Shown: positions 45,733 to 56,100, counted from the stretch's first letter. The stretch: 64,000 bases of DNA from Rosa chinensis (GCF_002994745.2 NC_037089.1:83848347-83912346); one strand, 5' to 3'. The notes: generated from the letters alone by a model not told the origin. A program made the numbers and translations.

Positions 45733-45942
45733 GGGAGCGGAACTCAAAACATAATGCAACACAACAAAATGTACAGTACGACTCCGTGATTTTCTGCTTT
45801 CCTTAGTGCTCCTGCTGGTGGAGGTCGGCCGGGGAAAAGCAGATTCTTTCGGGTGAAATGTTTTTCACCTGCTTTTTGAAAAGCAAAAGTTGCTTTTGGA
45901 AAAAGTCCAAAAGAACTTTCGGTGTTTTCTACACCTGCTGCT

Positions 45943-48900
45943 TCACATGTTCTCGTCGGTTTCCGAAGTGTGACCAAGGACAAACGAGTCGTTATCTGCC
46001 TGGGCCATCCTGGTTGTTGTTGCATTATCTTCGACATCTGTATCAACATACATTTTGTAGTGGTTGTCTGTTTCAAGCTTTTCCACCCATCGTAAGCATG
46101 CCAGTGTCGAGTCTATCTCCCTTCTGGTAAGAGATAGGAATAAGTCACTGCTGACTACGTCAGGATGATCGTAAGCAGTGATAATGATTTTTTCTCCTGC
46201 TGCCAGGAAGGTATTGTGGACATCTTCAGAGATGATCTTTTTGATATATTCTAGAGTCATGGCTTTCATCCACGGGATGCTTGAGTTTGGCTGGCCATTG
46301 TACCCTACACAGGCTGGTTGAAGATATTTCCTTTGAATAATTCTTACATAGTGATAAGGAGGAATATATTCAACTTCACCGTTTGCCTTTTGGATCCATT
46401 CTGGAGGGGTGGATCTGAACTTCAGTCGAAGCATACAGTCATTCTTTCTTATATTTTTGACTGTGTTGACAATGACAGGCGGCAAACCTTTTAGATCATC
46501 ATTTGTTTTGGTCCACAGATTATGGACAAAACCATTTTCAACAAGCCAAAGCTTGTGTTCTTGAGGATGTTCACTCTGAACATTAACCAGGTATCTTCCA
46601 ACATAAGGACCTGAAACAATAAAGAGAGTTGGAGGGACCAGGTCTTCTGGATTATGTCTTCCTATCAGACTATGGAATGCATGCCAGTCTGATTCATTAA
46701 GTGCCATGATAGGAACCCTAGCACTTTCTGGATTTTCTAGGAAGAGAATTTTTTCTTTCTTTACAGCACTCTGCTGTATATGACTTTCTTCAGATTGTGG
46801 TCTGGCATTCTCATATAGTTCTTCCGCTAGTGCAAAGAGTGCCGGGAACATTAGACCACTGCTTCTTTCTTGAAAGGCAAATAAGAGATTATCCAAGATT
46901 GCCTTCTGGTGATAAGCTAGTCTCCTGCCAGTTCTGAACACAGGAGTATCAAAAGTTCTTAATTCATAATTAAAAACATTTATAACTCCATTTGGAGTTG
47001 GTCTGCTTTTTGGCAAAGCAGCAGCCATCAACGGTCTTGATGAGCCTTTACCGTCTGCCGTTTGAGACGGGCTAGCCAATCCTTTACCCTGGGATTGATC
47101 AGTTGTGGCCAAGCCTTTTGGACTTAGCAGAAACCTTTTAAGAATCTTTTCTTTGGTTTCCATATGATCTTCTTGAGGTTCATGTTCTTTCCCAGTTCTT
47201 CTGTTTCTGGGATTACGACCTTCGTCGTCTTCTCTCTGGCTGAACATTGCCAGTTCTCTGGTCAAGGCGTCTGGAAGATAATTCTTGTTTCCTGCAATTA
47301 ATTCAACATTATAATCATATTGGTTAAGAAATAATTGCCAGTTTGCTAATCTTCCTCTATCAGCAGCTTTATCAAGTTTAAAATTTTTGAAATTTTTTAC
47401 TCTGGCACAATCTGTGCGGACAGTAAAGGGTTTTCCAAGAAAAGCTGGAGAGTTTAAAATCGTTTTCTTGACAGCTAAAAGTTCTTTTTCCCCTGTGGGA
47501 TAATTCAGTTCTGCAGGGCTGAACTTGCCGCTACAAAATTTGCAAATCTTTTCGATGTTAGTTCCAGGCGTTTTTGCAAGGACTACACCGGACCAGTAAT
47601 TATCACTCGCATCTGTTTGGAGGATAATTTCATCATTCTCTTCTGGTTGTTGAAGAGGAGGGAGGTGTTTGCAGAGATTTTTTATCTGCTTCACGATATT
47701 TTCATCATCTTCTGTGAAGTTCCATTTTCTTTTGGAACTAGTCTTAGGAGATAACATTGCTGTTAACCCTGAGATCTTAGGGATGAAATCTCTCCCATAG
47801 TTTATGACACCAAGGAATCTCTCTAGACTCTTAGCATCAGGGATTTTGTCTGGAAACTTCCAGATCTTTTCAAGGATATGAGGTTGAAGCTTTATGACTC
47901 CATTCTTGATGTTTATCCCTAGGAAATCGACTTCATCAAGGATAAAGAAGATTTTCTTTTCTCCTAGGATAATCCCATGCTGAACTATCAGCTTTGTTAC
48001 CTCATGGAGGTGCTTCATGTGTTCTTCTCGGTTTTTGGAGAAGACCAGGATGTCATCTATGTAGACGACGCAGAACTCCGCCACATGCTTGAAGATGTTG
48101 TCCATCTTTCTTTGGAAGATTGAGGGAGCTTGCTTTAGACCAAAAGGCATTACCAGCCATTCGTAATGACCTTGTGGTGTTCCAAATGCAGTGAGAGGGA
48201 TACTCTCAGGATGCATCTTGACCTGCCAGAAACCCGATTTTGCATCGAATTTTGAAAAGACTTTAGCTCCTCTGAGCTGGTTGATCAGTACTCGTACCTG
48301 AGCGATTTGATAACCGTCTTTGACAGTCTTTTTGTTGACATCTCGATAGTCAATCACCATTCTAGCTTTGCCTCGTAGGTTTTCTGCATGATTTCTTACA
48401 TAGAATGCTGGAGCATGATGAGGGCTAGTGGAAGGTTGAATTAATCTCTTTTTCAGGAGATCTTCAATATCACTTCTGAATTCTTTCTGATCTTCCTCTT
48501 TGTACTGAGGAATGGCTTTGACATGGCAGATAGCGTTCATGTCATACAATCTCAATTCACAGACCACTGGGTCTTTTTCCCAAAACTTCTGAGGGTTTGT
48601 ATCCACATTCTGTTCTAGTAGTTTCTTGATTTTGTCAAGAGTGGGAATTTGTTGAGACTCAAGCTTGTTTTGGAAGTGCTTGAGGTTGTGTTCATGGATG
48701 AAACTAGCTTCTTCGTCTTCACTAGCTTCTTCTTCTTCTTCTGAGGATTCTTCAACAAGCAGTTCTTCTTGTTGTTTGATTTGGAGTATGGGTTCAAATT
48801 TGGGTTTGTAGGGGGTAAGATCACCACTATTCTGTTGCGATCTCTGATAGTGAGTAGTAAAACCGGGACCTACCACACTGAATGCATGTGTGAGTCGGTC

Positions 48901-51900
48901 TGCCCAGAACACCCGTTCTCCTTTCCTGAAGCCGATCGCTTCTTCATCCTGAATGAATCGTTGTTGGAGAATAAAGTCATTTCCCAACAAGAAATCAGAT
49001 CCTTGGCCTTCAGATTGCCAAACATTCTGGATGATAAATGTTCCGCCACCAATGGTGATATGAACATTTTTTGCTACTTTTTTCATGGTGAGATGGCTCC
49101 CATCAAATGTAACACCAGTAGCAGATTTTTTCTTATCTTCTTTCCAGAGTTCCTCTGGAATTGCAAATCTTTTTGCAACAGTAAATCCTGATCCATTATC
49201 TACAAAAGCATGTAGATGATATTTCCTGTGATCAGGGAATTTGAGTCCAATCTCTATGTAGTTGCTGTATCTACTTGTAGAGACGACTTTTGATTGTTGA
49301 GGCTCGTTTTTCTGAGCTTGTTCCTTGGGAATGAATGGTTTGCATTCTTCTGGAACATTTTCCTGAGTGGGTGATTTATCAATTCTATCATCCCAGTTTG
49401 TAGGAGTTATCTCTGTGATTTCTAAATCATTGAACCATGACGGAGGGTCGTATCTGACTTTGTAATCAAACTTGCCAGATGGTTGGCCAAGTAGATCCCA
49501 TGTGTCAGTAGCCTCTTGTCGTTCTAAGAGATGAACAGTTTCTGGTGGTTTCGCCAGCTCTACATTTTCTGGTATTTCGACCAGTTCAATGTCTTCATCG
49601 ATGTTTTCTTCACCGATGATTTCCTCCTTTTTTTCTGAGGAAGAGGGAGGAGAAGGTTCCATAATTTTTTGGAACAGAGTTTCTACCTCTTTTTCTTCTT
49701 CTTTCTCTTTTTGTTCAGAGAAATATTCTTCGTATTCTTGTTCAACCAATTGGCTGACAAGGCCATTCTTGGTTTTTCTTCGAGCTTCAGCTATGAAGCA
49801 TTCTTTGTGATAAGTCTTTTTAGACTCTTCACAAAACATAGGGAGACCATTCTTTTCGTGACAAAAACAGTAGTCACAAACGAATGTACCAGGGTTCACC
49901 TGATAAGAAGACATGAAAGATTCTGTCTTGCTTTCTTCCCAATTCTTGATTTTTAAAACATTCATTTGTCTGGATTCGAAGTACTCAACTTCAGAATCTA
50001 TCTCAGACTCATCTGATGAAGTTTCTTCTTCTTCTTCAGACCAGGCAGAATAAACTGACTCGTCATCTTCATCATCAGAATAGGCTATTTCGTAGCCTTT
50101 CAAGTTTGCTACCTCTACTATTTGCTCATATGTTTCAAATAGAGCTTTAGTAGATCTTTTACCCTTTTCCGGGCATTCATTGGCATAGTGCCCTTCAGCT
50201 TTACATAACCAACATCTGCAAGCTTTCTTGCTAGGTTGTTTATGCTGATGCTGATGAGTATTCTTCTTTTTCTTGAAGAATTTCTTTTTTGGATCTTCAT
50301 CCTTCTGTTTCTTGTAATTGGAACTTCTCTTGAATTTCCAATTCTTCTTTTGCTTACTCTTTTTGAATTTTTTAGAGTAATAGTTTTCTTTTCTGTTTCT
50401 GTGGAAATTGGATTCATGACATCCCCAGTTTGTGGGCATATCCAATATTCCGTAACAGAAATTTTCAACTCCTCTGAGTTGCTTCTTAGCCATCTTAGCT
50501 CTAAGATTGGCTTTGCATTGATCTTTTAGTAATTGCCGGATTCTGTCGGCAATTCTTCCAACTGAAAATCTTTCAATTGGTTTTTCAGCTATGCTTTCTC
50601 TTACAGCTGTTCTCCAAGGTTCGGGGAGTTTTCTGTGCAACAGATTAACTAGATCAGTATTTTCTAGTTCACCAATTGTACAGTAGTATTCCTGAAACTC
50701 ATTCAGGTATTCTTCGAAATATCTCATGTCACAAATTTTGAGAGCATAGATATTCGATTTTGCCGTTTCTTTGGCTTTTTCACTCAAATTTGAGAGATCT
50801 CCACAGAACTGATCGTACAGGGGTACTGCAAAATCATATGGAGACTTTGAAGTCTTGATTTCTTCCAGCCACTCTTTTCCTCTGGCTGTTTCCTTGAAAG
50901 AGAAGTAATACTTTTTTGCTACCCCGGTGAGAGTAGTTTCAAAGTACATCTGAAGATCAGGAGCTTCAAATTTTCCAAGGGTAAGAGCAGAGGCCATCAT
51001 TAGGCTGTCTACCCATTGGTCAAGAGTTTTTCTCTTGTCAAGAGTTTTATCCAGATCTAGCCAAATTCCATAATTGGAAATTGGTACTCTGGGTATCTTG
51101 TCCTCTGGGACAAATCTTTGAGAATTTCTTTCTCCATTTCTGCCCGTAGGGGCCTTATGTATAGGGAGTTTGACTTTTTCTCGAACGATGGAAGTCTTGG
51201 AGCTTTCTCCTTCTTCCATTTCAATATCTTGATATGGAAAGACTTTTCTTGTCTTTCTGATTTTGAATTCTTTCATTTCTTCGATTAGTTTTTCTAATCG
51301 TTCAGGATTTTCACAATTCTCAGCTTCTTCATAGAGATCATAGAGCTTTTCCGTTCTGAGCATATGGACTGGTCTGTTTAGATCAGCTTCGAGATCTTCT
51401 TCTGATATTGGCTCTTCAATAGTGGGTTTTGTTCCACTGATACTAGCTTCTCTAGTGCTGTAGCTTCTTCTCAGAAGACTGCTGTTTATCCTGAGGTTCT
51501 CAGGACAGACATCACTTTTCCTGTGATTGTCGAAGTTGAGGCTGATTTCTCCAGTTCTTCTACTCTCGTAGATTTTTGCTTTTGCTCTTTCCGGTTGCTT
51601 TTTTGGACCGGATAATTTCCATTCAGGGGGAAAGGTTACTTCATTCCAAGTAACTTTGTGGATCTGCTGTGAATGGTTTTTCTGATTGGTGAGGAATCCA
51701 GTAGTAAGACCTGGGATATTTGTAATCCTTGTCTTAGGGGCTACTGTAGTACTCATCAATTTATAGTATATTCTATATACTATTGCAAGTTCTTGCATAT
51801 CTTCTTTCATGGATATGCCATCTGTCTTGACTCTTAGTCTGAGGCAGTGAGCTGCATCTTTCAAGCTGGTGGTGAAGTTAGGGAAGCAGTTGAAATACGC

Positions 51901-52743
51901 TACTTGGTCGCATAAGGATGCTTCAAGTGTTCCCAACAGACTAGCTTGGAAGTCTGTTAACCTGTTGTCCTGTAGAACACATAGGACTGAACAGTTTATA
52001 CCTTCTCGAGCAAGCAAGTTTATGCCTACTTGGACTGCTCCAATATGCATAAATTGGTATTTTTTTTCTTGTGCTCTGGCAACTTCTGCTGGAGTGATCA
52101 GTAGAAGATCCGTCTCTCCACCTGCTGTTGCTGGGGTTGTAATCTCCAGTAATTTGAAATAATGGCTATCCAGTAGATCAAATTTTCCTCTTTTGTAGAT
52201 TTGTTTAAAATCTAATTTTGGGATTGAGGAATTTTTTACTTCTTGTTCAATCTCATTGAACTCAAATTCTTCTGCATTTAGGAGTTGTACTCCTTTCTTT
52301 TTTCCAAAGATGCTTAACATCTTCATTTCTCTTTTTTCCGGGTTTTCATACCGGATGCTAGTAGAACTAGTTGAAGGATCCAGAAAAATCATGTTTGGAA
52401 CAGGATTCTTGTCTGGCCTTTCTAATGGTTTGAATCCATTAGCTTTCTTTTTAACTGTAGGCACTTTCTTTTCCTTCAGTATATTTTTCATAGAGTCCAG
52501 CGTTTTTTGCTGTTCATTGATTTTTCTACTGACGACTGTCAGCTTTTCTTCTTCCGTTTTTGGAAGTTCCTTGATATAATCCAGTTTGTTTTCCAATCTT
52601 TCCAATTGGTGGATTATAGTAGGAAATTTTTCTAGATGATCTTGACATCTAGATAATTCTAGTAATAGCTTCTGATATTTCTCATCAGAAGATTTTAGTA
52701 GAGAATTTATTTTCTCTAATAACAATTCTGACATTGTCCCCAT
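45943..52743 (-). CDS. Endogenous caulimovirid polyprotein, uninterrupted (MP-CP-protease-RT-RNase H)
   Basis: One open frame of 2,266 residues, about the size of petuvirus polyproteins. Residues 1-100 are charged and coiled-coil-like. About 150-380 is a 30K-type movement protein. About 490-850 is capsid/Gag-like and basic, ending in a zinc knuckle with CWLCKAEGHYANEC near 843. A second Cys/His cluster lies near 940-970. The protease core near 1178 reads VDNGSG, with Asn where D-T/S-G is usual. The RT has YIDDIL near 1559. RNase H from about 1700 keeps candidate acidic residues (QTDASD, GEKELLA, RTDCA, PDALTR). The last 430 residues match nothing I can name. An alternative start, Met4, is close behind. 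No in-frame stop interrupts it, unusual for an old insertion. Confidence 0.92.
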   Translation of the reverse strand: MGTMSELLLEKINSLLKSSDEKYQKLLLELSRCQDHLEKFPTIIHQLERLENKLDYIKELPKTEEEKLTVVSRKINEQQKTLDSMKNILKEKKVPTVKKKANGFKPLERPDKNPVPNMIFLDPSTSSTSIRYENPEKREMKMLSIFGKKKGVQLLNAEEFEFNEIEQEVKNSSIPKLDFKQIYKRGKFDLLDSHYFKLLEITTPATAGGETDLLLITPAEVARAQEKKYQFMHIGAVQVGINLLAREGINCSVLCVLQDNRLTDFQASLLGTLEASLCDQVAYFNCFPNFTTSLKDAAHCLRLRVKTDGISMKEDMQELAIVYRIYYKLMSTTVAPKTRITNIPGLTTGFLTNQKNHSQQIHKVTWNEVTFPPEWKLSGPKKQPERAKAKIYESRRTGEISLNFDNHRKSDVCPENLRINSSLLRRSYSTREASISGTKPTIEEPISEEDLEADLNRPVHMLRTEKLYDLYEEAENCENPERLEKLIEEMKEFKIRKTRKVFPYQDIEMEEGESSKTSIVREKVKLPIHKAPTGRNGERNSQRFVPEDKIPRVPISNYGIWLDLDKTLDKRKTLDQWVDSLMMASALTLGKFEAPDLQMYFETTLTGVAKKYYFSFKETARGKEWLEEIKTSKSPYDFAVPLYDQFCGDLSNLSEKAKETAKSNIYALKICDMRYFEEYLNEFQEYYCTIGELENTDLVNLLHRKLPEPWRTAVRESIAEKPIERFSVGRIADRIRQLLKDQCKANLRAKMAKKQLRGVENFCYGILDMPTNWGCHESNFHRNRKENYYSKKFKKSKQKKNWKFKRSSNYKKQKDEDPKKKFFKKKKNTHQHQHKQPSKKACRCWLCKAEGHYANECPEKGKRSTKALFETYEQIVEVANLKGYEIAYSDDEDDESVYSAWSEEEEETSSDESEIDSEVEYFESRQMNVLKIKNWEESKTESFMSSYQVNPGTFVCDYCFCHEKNGLPMFCEESKKTYHKECFIAEARRKTKNGLVSQLVEQEYEEYFSEQKEKEEEKEVETLFQKIMEPSPPSSSEKKEEIIGEENIDEDIELVEIPENVELAKPPETVHLLERQEATDTWDLLGQPSGKFDYKVRYDPPSWFNDLEITEITPTNWDDRIDKSPTQENVPEECKPFIPKEQAQKNEPQQSKVVSTSRYSNYIEIGLKFPDHRKYHLHAFVDNGSGFTVAKRFAIPEELWKEDKKKSATGVTFDGSHLTMKKVAKNVHITIGGGTFIIQNVWQSEGQGSDFLLGNDFILQQRFIQDEEAIGFRKGERVFWADRLTHAFSVVGPGFTTHYQRSQQNSGDLTPYKPKFEPILQIKQQEELLVEESSEEEEEASEDEEASFIHEHNLKHFQNKLESQQIPTLDKIKKLLEQNVDTNPQKFWEKDPVVCELRLYDMNAICHVKAIPQYKEEDQKEFRSDIEDLLKKRLIQPSTSPHHAPAFYVRNHAENLRGKARMVIDYRDVNKKTVKDGYQIAQVRVLINQLRGAKVFSKFDAKSGFWQVKMHPESIPLTAFGTPQGHYEWLVMPFGLKQAPSIFQRKMDNIFKHVAEFCVVYIDDILVFSKNREEHMKHLHEVTKLIVQHGIILGEKKIFFILDEVDFLGINIKNGVIKLQPHILEKIWKFPDKIPDAKSLERFLGVINYGRDFIPKISGLTAMLSPKTSSKRKWNFTEDDENIVKQIKNLCKHLPPLQQPEENDEIILQTDASDNYWSGVVLAKTPGTNIEKICKFCSGKFSPAELNYPTGEKELLAVKKTILNSPAFLGKPFTVRTDCARVKNFKNFKLDKAADRGRLANWQLFLNQYDYNVELIAGNKNYLPDALTRELAMFSQREDDEGRNPRNRRTGKEHEPQEDHMETKEKILKRFLLSPKGLATTDQSQGKGLASPSQTADGKGSSRPLMAAALPKSRPTPNGVINVFNYELRTFDTPVFRTGRRLAYHQKAILDNLLFAFQERSSGLMFPALFALAEELYENARPQSEESHIQQSAVKKEKILFLENPESARVPIMALNESDWHAFHSLIGRHNPEDLVPPTLFIVSGPYVGRYLVNVQSEHPQEHKLWLVENGFVHNLWTKTNDDLKGLPPVIVNTVKNIRKNDCMLRLKFRSTPPEWIQKANGEVEYIPPYHYVRIIQRKYLQPACVGYNGQPNSSIPWMKAMTLEYIKKIISEDVHNTFLAAGEKIIITAYDHPDVVSSDLFLSLTRREIDSTLACLRWVEKLETDNHYKMYVDTDVEDNATTTRMAQADNDSFVLGHTSETDENM

Positions 52744-52777
52744 TAAGGAGGGGTTCTCCTTTGAGCTCTTTTTACAA

Positions 52778-52789
52778 GCTCTGATACCA
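52778..52789 (-). promoter_or_regulatory. tRNA-Met(i) primer binding site of the endogenous virus
   Basis: Minus strand reads TGGTATCAGAGC, the complement of the 3' end of plant initiator tRNA-Met, used by caulimovirids to prime minus-strand DNA synthesis. It lies 34 bases before the polyprotein ATG and just after the leader ORF stop. Confidence 0.9.
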
Positions 52790-52802
52790 GTGAAGTGCGG
52801 AT

Positions 52803-53069
52803 CTAACCAATGCTCAAATAATCCAGAGGTTTTTGTTCTATTTCTAGAACATATAAGAGATTATCAATATCTTCCTCTAATTTATAGATTCTGGTTTGGA
52901 GTCTATAAATAATATCCCAATAGTTGGGAGTATTTCTGTTGAGATTGTCTCTAAAGAGTTTCAGTTTTCTCAACTTTTCTCTCTCTGTTTTTAATTCTTT
53001 GCTAGTATTTTTACAAATAGCAAGTAACTCTCGTCTGTCAACAATCGAAATTATGAATAGTAAAACCAC
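52803..53069 (-). CDS. Short leader ORF upstream of the viral primer site
   Basis: 88 codons ending 13 bases before the primer site. Hydrophobic first ten residues, then a strongly charged helix-prone stretch (KELKTEREKLRKLKLFRD and EEDIDNLL) with coiled-coil character. I do not recognise the protein. It could be a real small viral protein or just an upstream ORF in the leader of the pregenomic RNA. Its composition resembles the N-terminus of the main polyprotein. Confidence 0.5.
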   Translation of the reverse strand: MVLLFIISIVDRRELLAICKNTSKELKTEREKLRKLKLFRDNLNRNTPNYWDIIYRLQTRIYKLEEDIDNLLYVLEIEQKPLDYLSIG

Positions 53070-53100
53070 TGTTTACCTTCGAGTATAGAGGATGAGTTTA

Positions 53101-54209
53101 TACCTGCAAATGTTTAGACAAACAAATTCAAAGCATGGGCCCACTACGTTCCGTCAATTTTCTTTTTTACTGAAAGGAAAGATAACAATTTGAAGAGAAA
53201 GTGAAACCTGCTAAAGACAAAATGTCCTTAAGTGTCTAAAAACAAATGTAGTGGAGTTTTTTGTGTTTTGGAGTTTGGTCAAGGAGGTAGGTGTAGTTTC
53301 CTATTATTCTTTTCCTCTCTGAAACTCTGACCCCTTCTCCTTTTCTTTTCTTTCTGCTGTTCTTTCTCATTCTCTACCGATTAATACTAATAATGGATGA
53401 AATCTCATCATAATGATTAAGATCACTCCCCAAATTATCGCAAATACACACGATCACAGAGGATTAACAAAAAGCCACTCTTAATCTGCAAATTGACCAT
53501 TTTTTTTTAAAATAAAACTCGTTAGAGGTTTTATAGATTATTTGAGGAGTACGTGATAAACCTCAACATTTGAATAAAGACCATTAATCCAAATCAGTAG
53601 ACGTCAATGCCCAATTAAGAACCATGACAAATTAGGTTGTTCTTCGTTTCCTTTACTAGCGTTCATTCAAGTTTTGAAAGAAGGCCAAATTGATTGATGG
53701 GTGTGGCTGATTCCGTCTATCTAAGAGAATTAATGGAACACCCATCCCTAAATTATGAATTTCAATCCCAAATTGAACATGAAAGATTGCTGGACCTTAA
53801 ACTATCAAAACCATTGTGAGAGGAGAGAAAAATGAGGGGAGAGGATTGAAGTCAGCTAAGGAGAACGAAGCATTTTCAATAAAGACCTGGAAAATTAAGA
53901 AAACTGAGATGGAGAGAGAGAGTAGGCAGAACCCCAGCAGAAGAAGACCCATGAGTCATCCATAACGGACTTTGGATTTCGAAAATTTCTGGGTCATGCT
54001 TTTGTGCTGTTTATTGGAGGTTGTTCTTGACTTCTTGTCATTGGTCTTGCTCCTCAGTCCCTCCAAATCAGACACAAGCCAAGCCATATTGATACTGTGT
54101 ATGGTTATCCACTTATCCATATAGAAGAAGAAGAAGAACCGAGTGAAAAAGAAGAACTGGAGAGAGAGAGAGAGAGAGACGCACGTGAAGGAAGAGAAGA
54201 ATAGGGGGC
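53101..54209. other. Intergenic DNA between the virus and MULE B
   Basis: AT-rich, with a GA-rich piece near 53910-53930 and a GA microsatellite at 54160-54180. No gene recognised. Confidence 0.5.
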
Positions 54210-55015
54210 GGGTGGCTCTATTCATGCCTCCTAATTTGTTATTTGGACCTCCTTTAATATTTTTGTATATCAAATTTCCAATTTTACCCATATTCGACCC
54301 CAACCCTATCCTTTTTCACTTCCCACCTCCTGTCCCTATCTCTGCGACCTAACCTCTATGATTATTGATGTTGCCAAACTCTGGGAAGATGAACTTTGAT
54401 CAAACTCTCCTGGTCCCTGGGCAAACAAAATAGGCTCCTCACGAACTAGCATCAAGGAACCCATAGTATAAACCAAGTTGTAGAAAATTCAGTCGTTGGA
54501 TCTCTATCACTTTTTAGGACTTAAAGGAATTTCCAAGCTTATCGGCTTATCCTGAGAAGAAATGATAGAAAACCCATATTGTAACATATAAGTACTGGGT
54601 TTTGTATAGTTGTTCAATAGAACAATTATTCACAAAGTCAAGGATTAGAGATTTATTCAGTTATCTAATATACAATATAAATTATGAACTGTAGCTAGCA
54701 ACCTCCACCAGAAACCAAGGAACAAAAAGGAAAATCAAATTGAAATAATCGCAAAAGCCAAATGAAGGGGCTAACTACCTACAAGAGATTTCATTAACTT
54801 GATGTACAAAGATGATGAGAGAAAGAAAGAATTGAGTGATATGCGAAGAGCCGAAGAGACAGTAATGACGCAGCCAAGTTGAAATTGATTTTTTTTTTAG
54901 CACTAAAATAGACCAAAATCATTCTACTTACCCCAGCAACAAATTTTTATTTCCACTAACACAATTTGAAGTGAAATAACAATTTTGACCTCAGCTTAAT
55001 TAAAAAACTACATCA

Positions 55016-55025
55016 ATGCCATCGA

Positions 55026-55059
<34 letters not shown>

Positions 55060-55560
55060 GCTCTGCCGAACCGAAGACTCCCTCTGTATATCCACCACTG
55101 TCGCTTTCCTCCCCCTCTCCACCGCCGTGTTCTTTCTCTTCCCCTCCGACCAGGCTGAATCCAACACATCGGAGAAGCTCACCCTGGACCTCTCTAGCTT
55201 CTTCTTCCTCTGGTTCTCAAATGCGGTAACCCATTAATATTTCAGCAGCCTCAACTCGCCACCAGACCCGAGCCGGTAATGAGCTTAGCTCCGTTTTGCA
55301 CAACAGACAGCAGTCGTCCTCAACCGCAACCAGAAAATCTTCGATGCCTTCGAGAATGCAGGAGTGCCGATGACCGAGTTCTATATCGCCGGATTCTGCT
55401 CGAGAATTCCTATTGCAGTCTCGAACCCGAGTTCTGCCTCAATGAGACATACCGCCGATTCGAACCTTCTCGGGCCATCAAATCTCAATCTGAACTTCAA
55501 ATGCTCTGAGAAGAAGATTGGTTTCCATGGATTCTGAATTAGCTTTGAAGATTAGTCTAG
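55016..55560 (+). pseudogene. Captured coding stretch of unknown origin in MULE B
   Basis: GC-richer than the surroundings. After a CT run, one frame reads SLCISTTVAFLPLSTAVFFL with a hydrophobic segment, then acidic/polar sequence to LSSFFFLWFSNA and a GT splice-donor-like site at about 55226. A second open stretch follows (55279-55509). The structure resembles a first exon taken from a host gene that I cannot name. Confidence 0.4.
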
Positions 55561-55869
55561 TCTTGCTGTATGTTGTGTATGGTTTCTGATAGCTTGGGGG
55601 ATTTGGTGCAGCAAGAAAAGAGGGTTCCGGTCATCGAGGAAGAAGAAGATTAGGTGCCCAGATCATTTTCTGGGTGCCCAAATCAGATTCTTTTTTTCAA
55701 ATTTTTTTTTTAAAGTAACGGGACAGAATGAAATAATTTTTTTTTAATGTCTATTAGGGGGAAATAAACGTTTTTAAATTGATATAATCTCTTTGTTTTT
55801 TTCTTTAATCAAATTATTATTTGTCTAATTTTCAGAAGATTAGTTCTCATTCCCGCTACAGAAAGTTCT

Positions 55870-56100
55870 ATTGGAGGACAATAGACGTTTATTGGGGGGC
55901 AATAGAAGTTTATTGACTCTCTATTGGGGGGCAATACATGGCTGATAGTAGTCTATTGTGGGGCAATAGAAGTTTATTAGGGGGCAATAGACGTCTATTG
56001 CGACGTCTATTGGGGGCAATAGACGTCTATTGAGACGTCTATTGGGGGCAATAGACCTCTACTGCTCCTCTATTAGGGGGCAATAGATGTCAATTGGGGG
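55870..56100. repeat. Palindromic GACGTC-centred repeat array in MULE B
   Basis: Perfect CAATAGACGTCTATTG units begin near 55986 and 56017, with several variants such as GACGTCTATTGGGGGCAATA around them. Same family as the array at 4390-4830, here joined by G runs because of orientation. Confidence 0.8.

Larger units (their letters stand above)
45480..53100 (-). mobile_element. Endogenous pararetrovirus (Caulimoviridae, petuvirus-like), near genome length
   Basis: Minus-strand order: a short leader ORF, a tRNA-Met primer site, one long polyprotein frame with MP, CP, protease, RT and RNase H, then a TATA box and a polyadenylation signal. The span of about 7.6 kb matches a whole caulimovirid genome, and a single polyprotein with the movement protein at its N-terminus is the petuvirus layout (florendoviruses are an alternative). 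There is no integrase and no LTR pair, and I found no target duplication, as expected for passive integration. Outer limits are approximate. It is described here as an integrated copy; whether it is active cannot be told from sequence. Confidence 0.88.
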
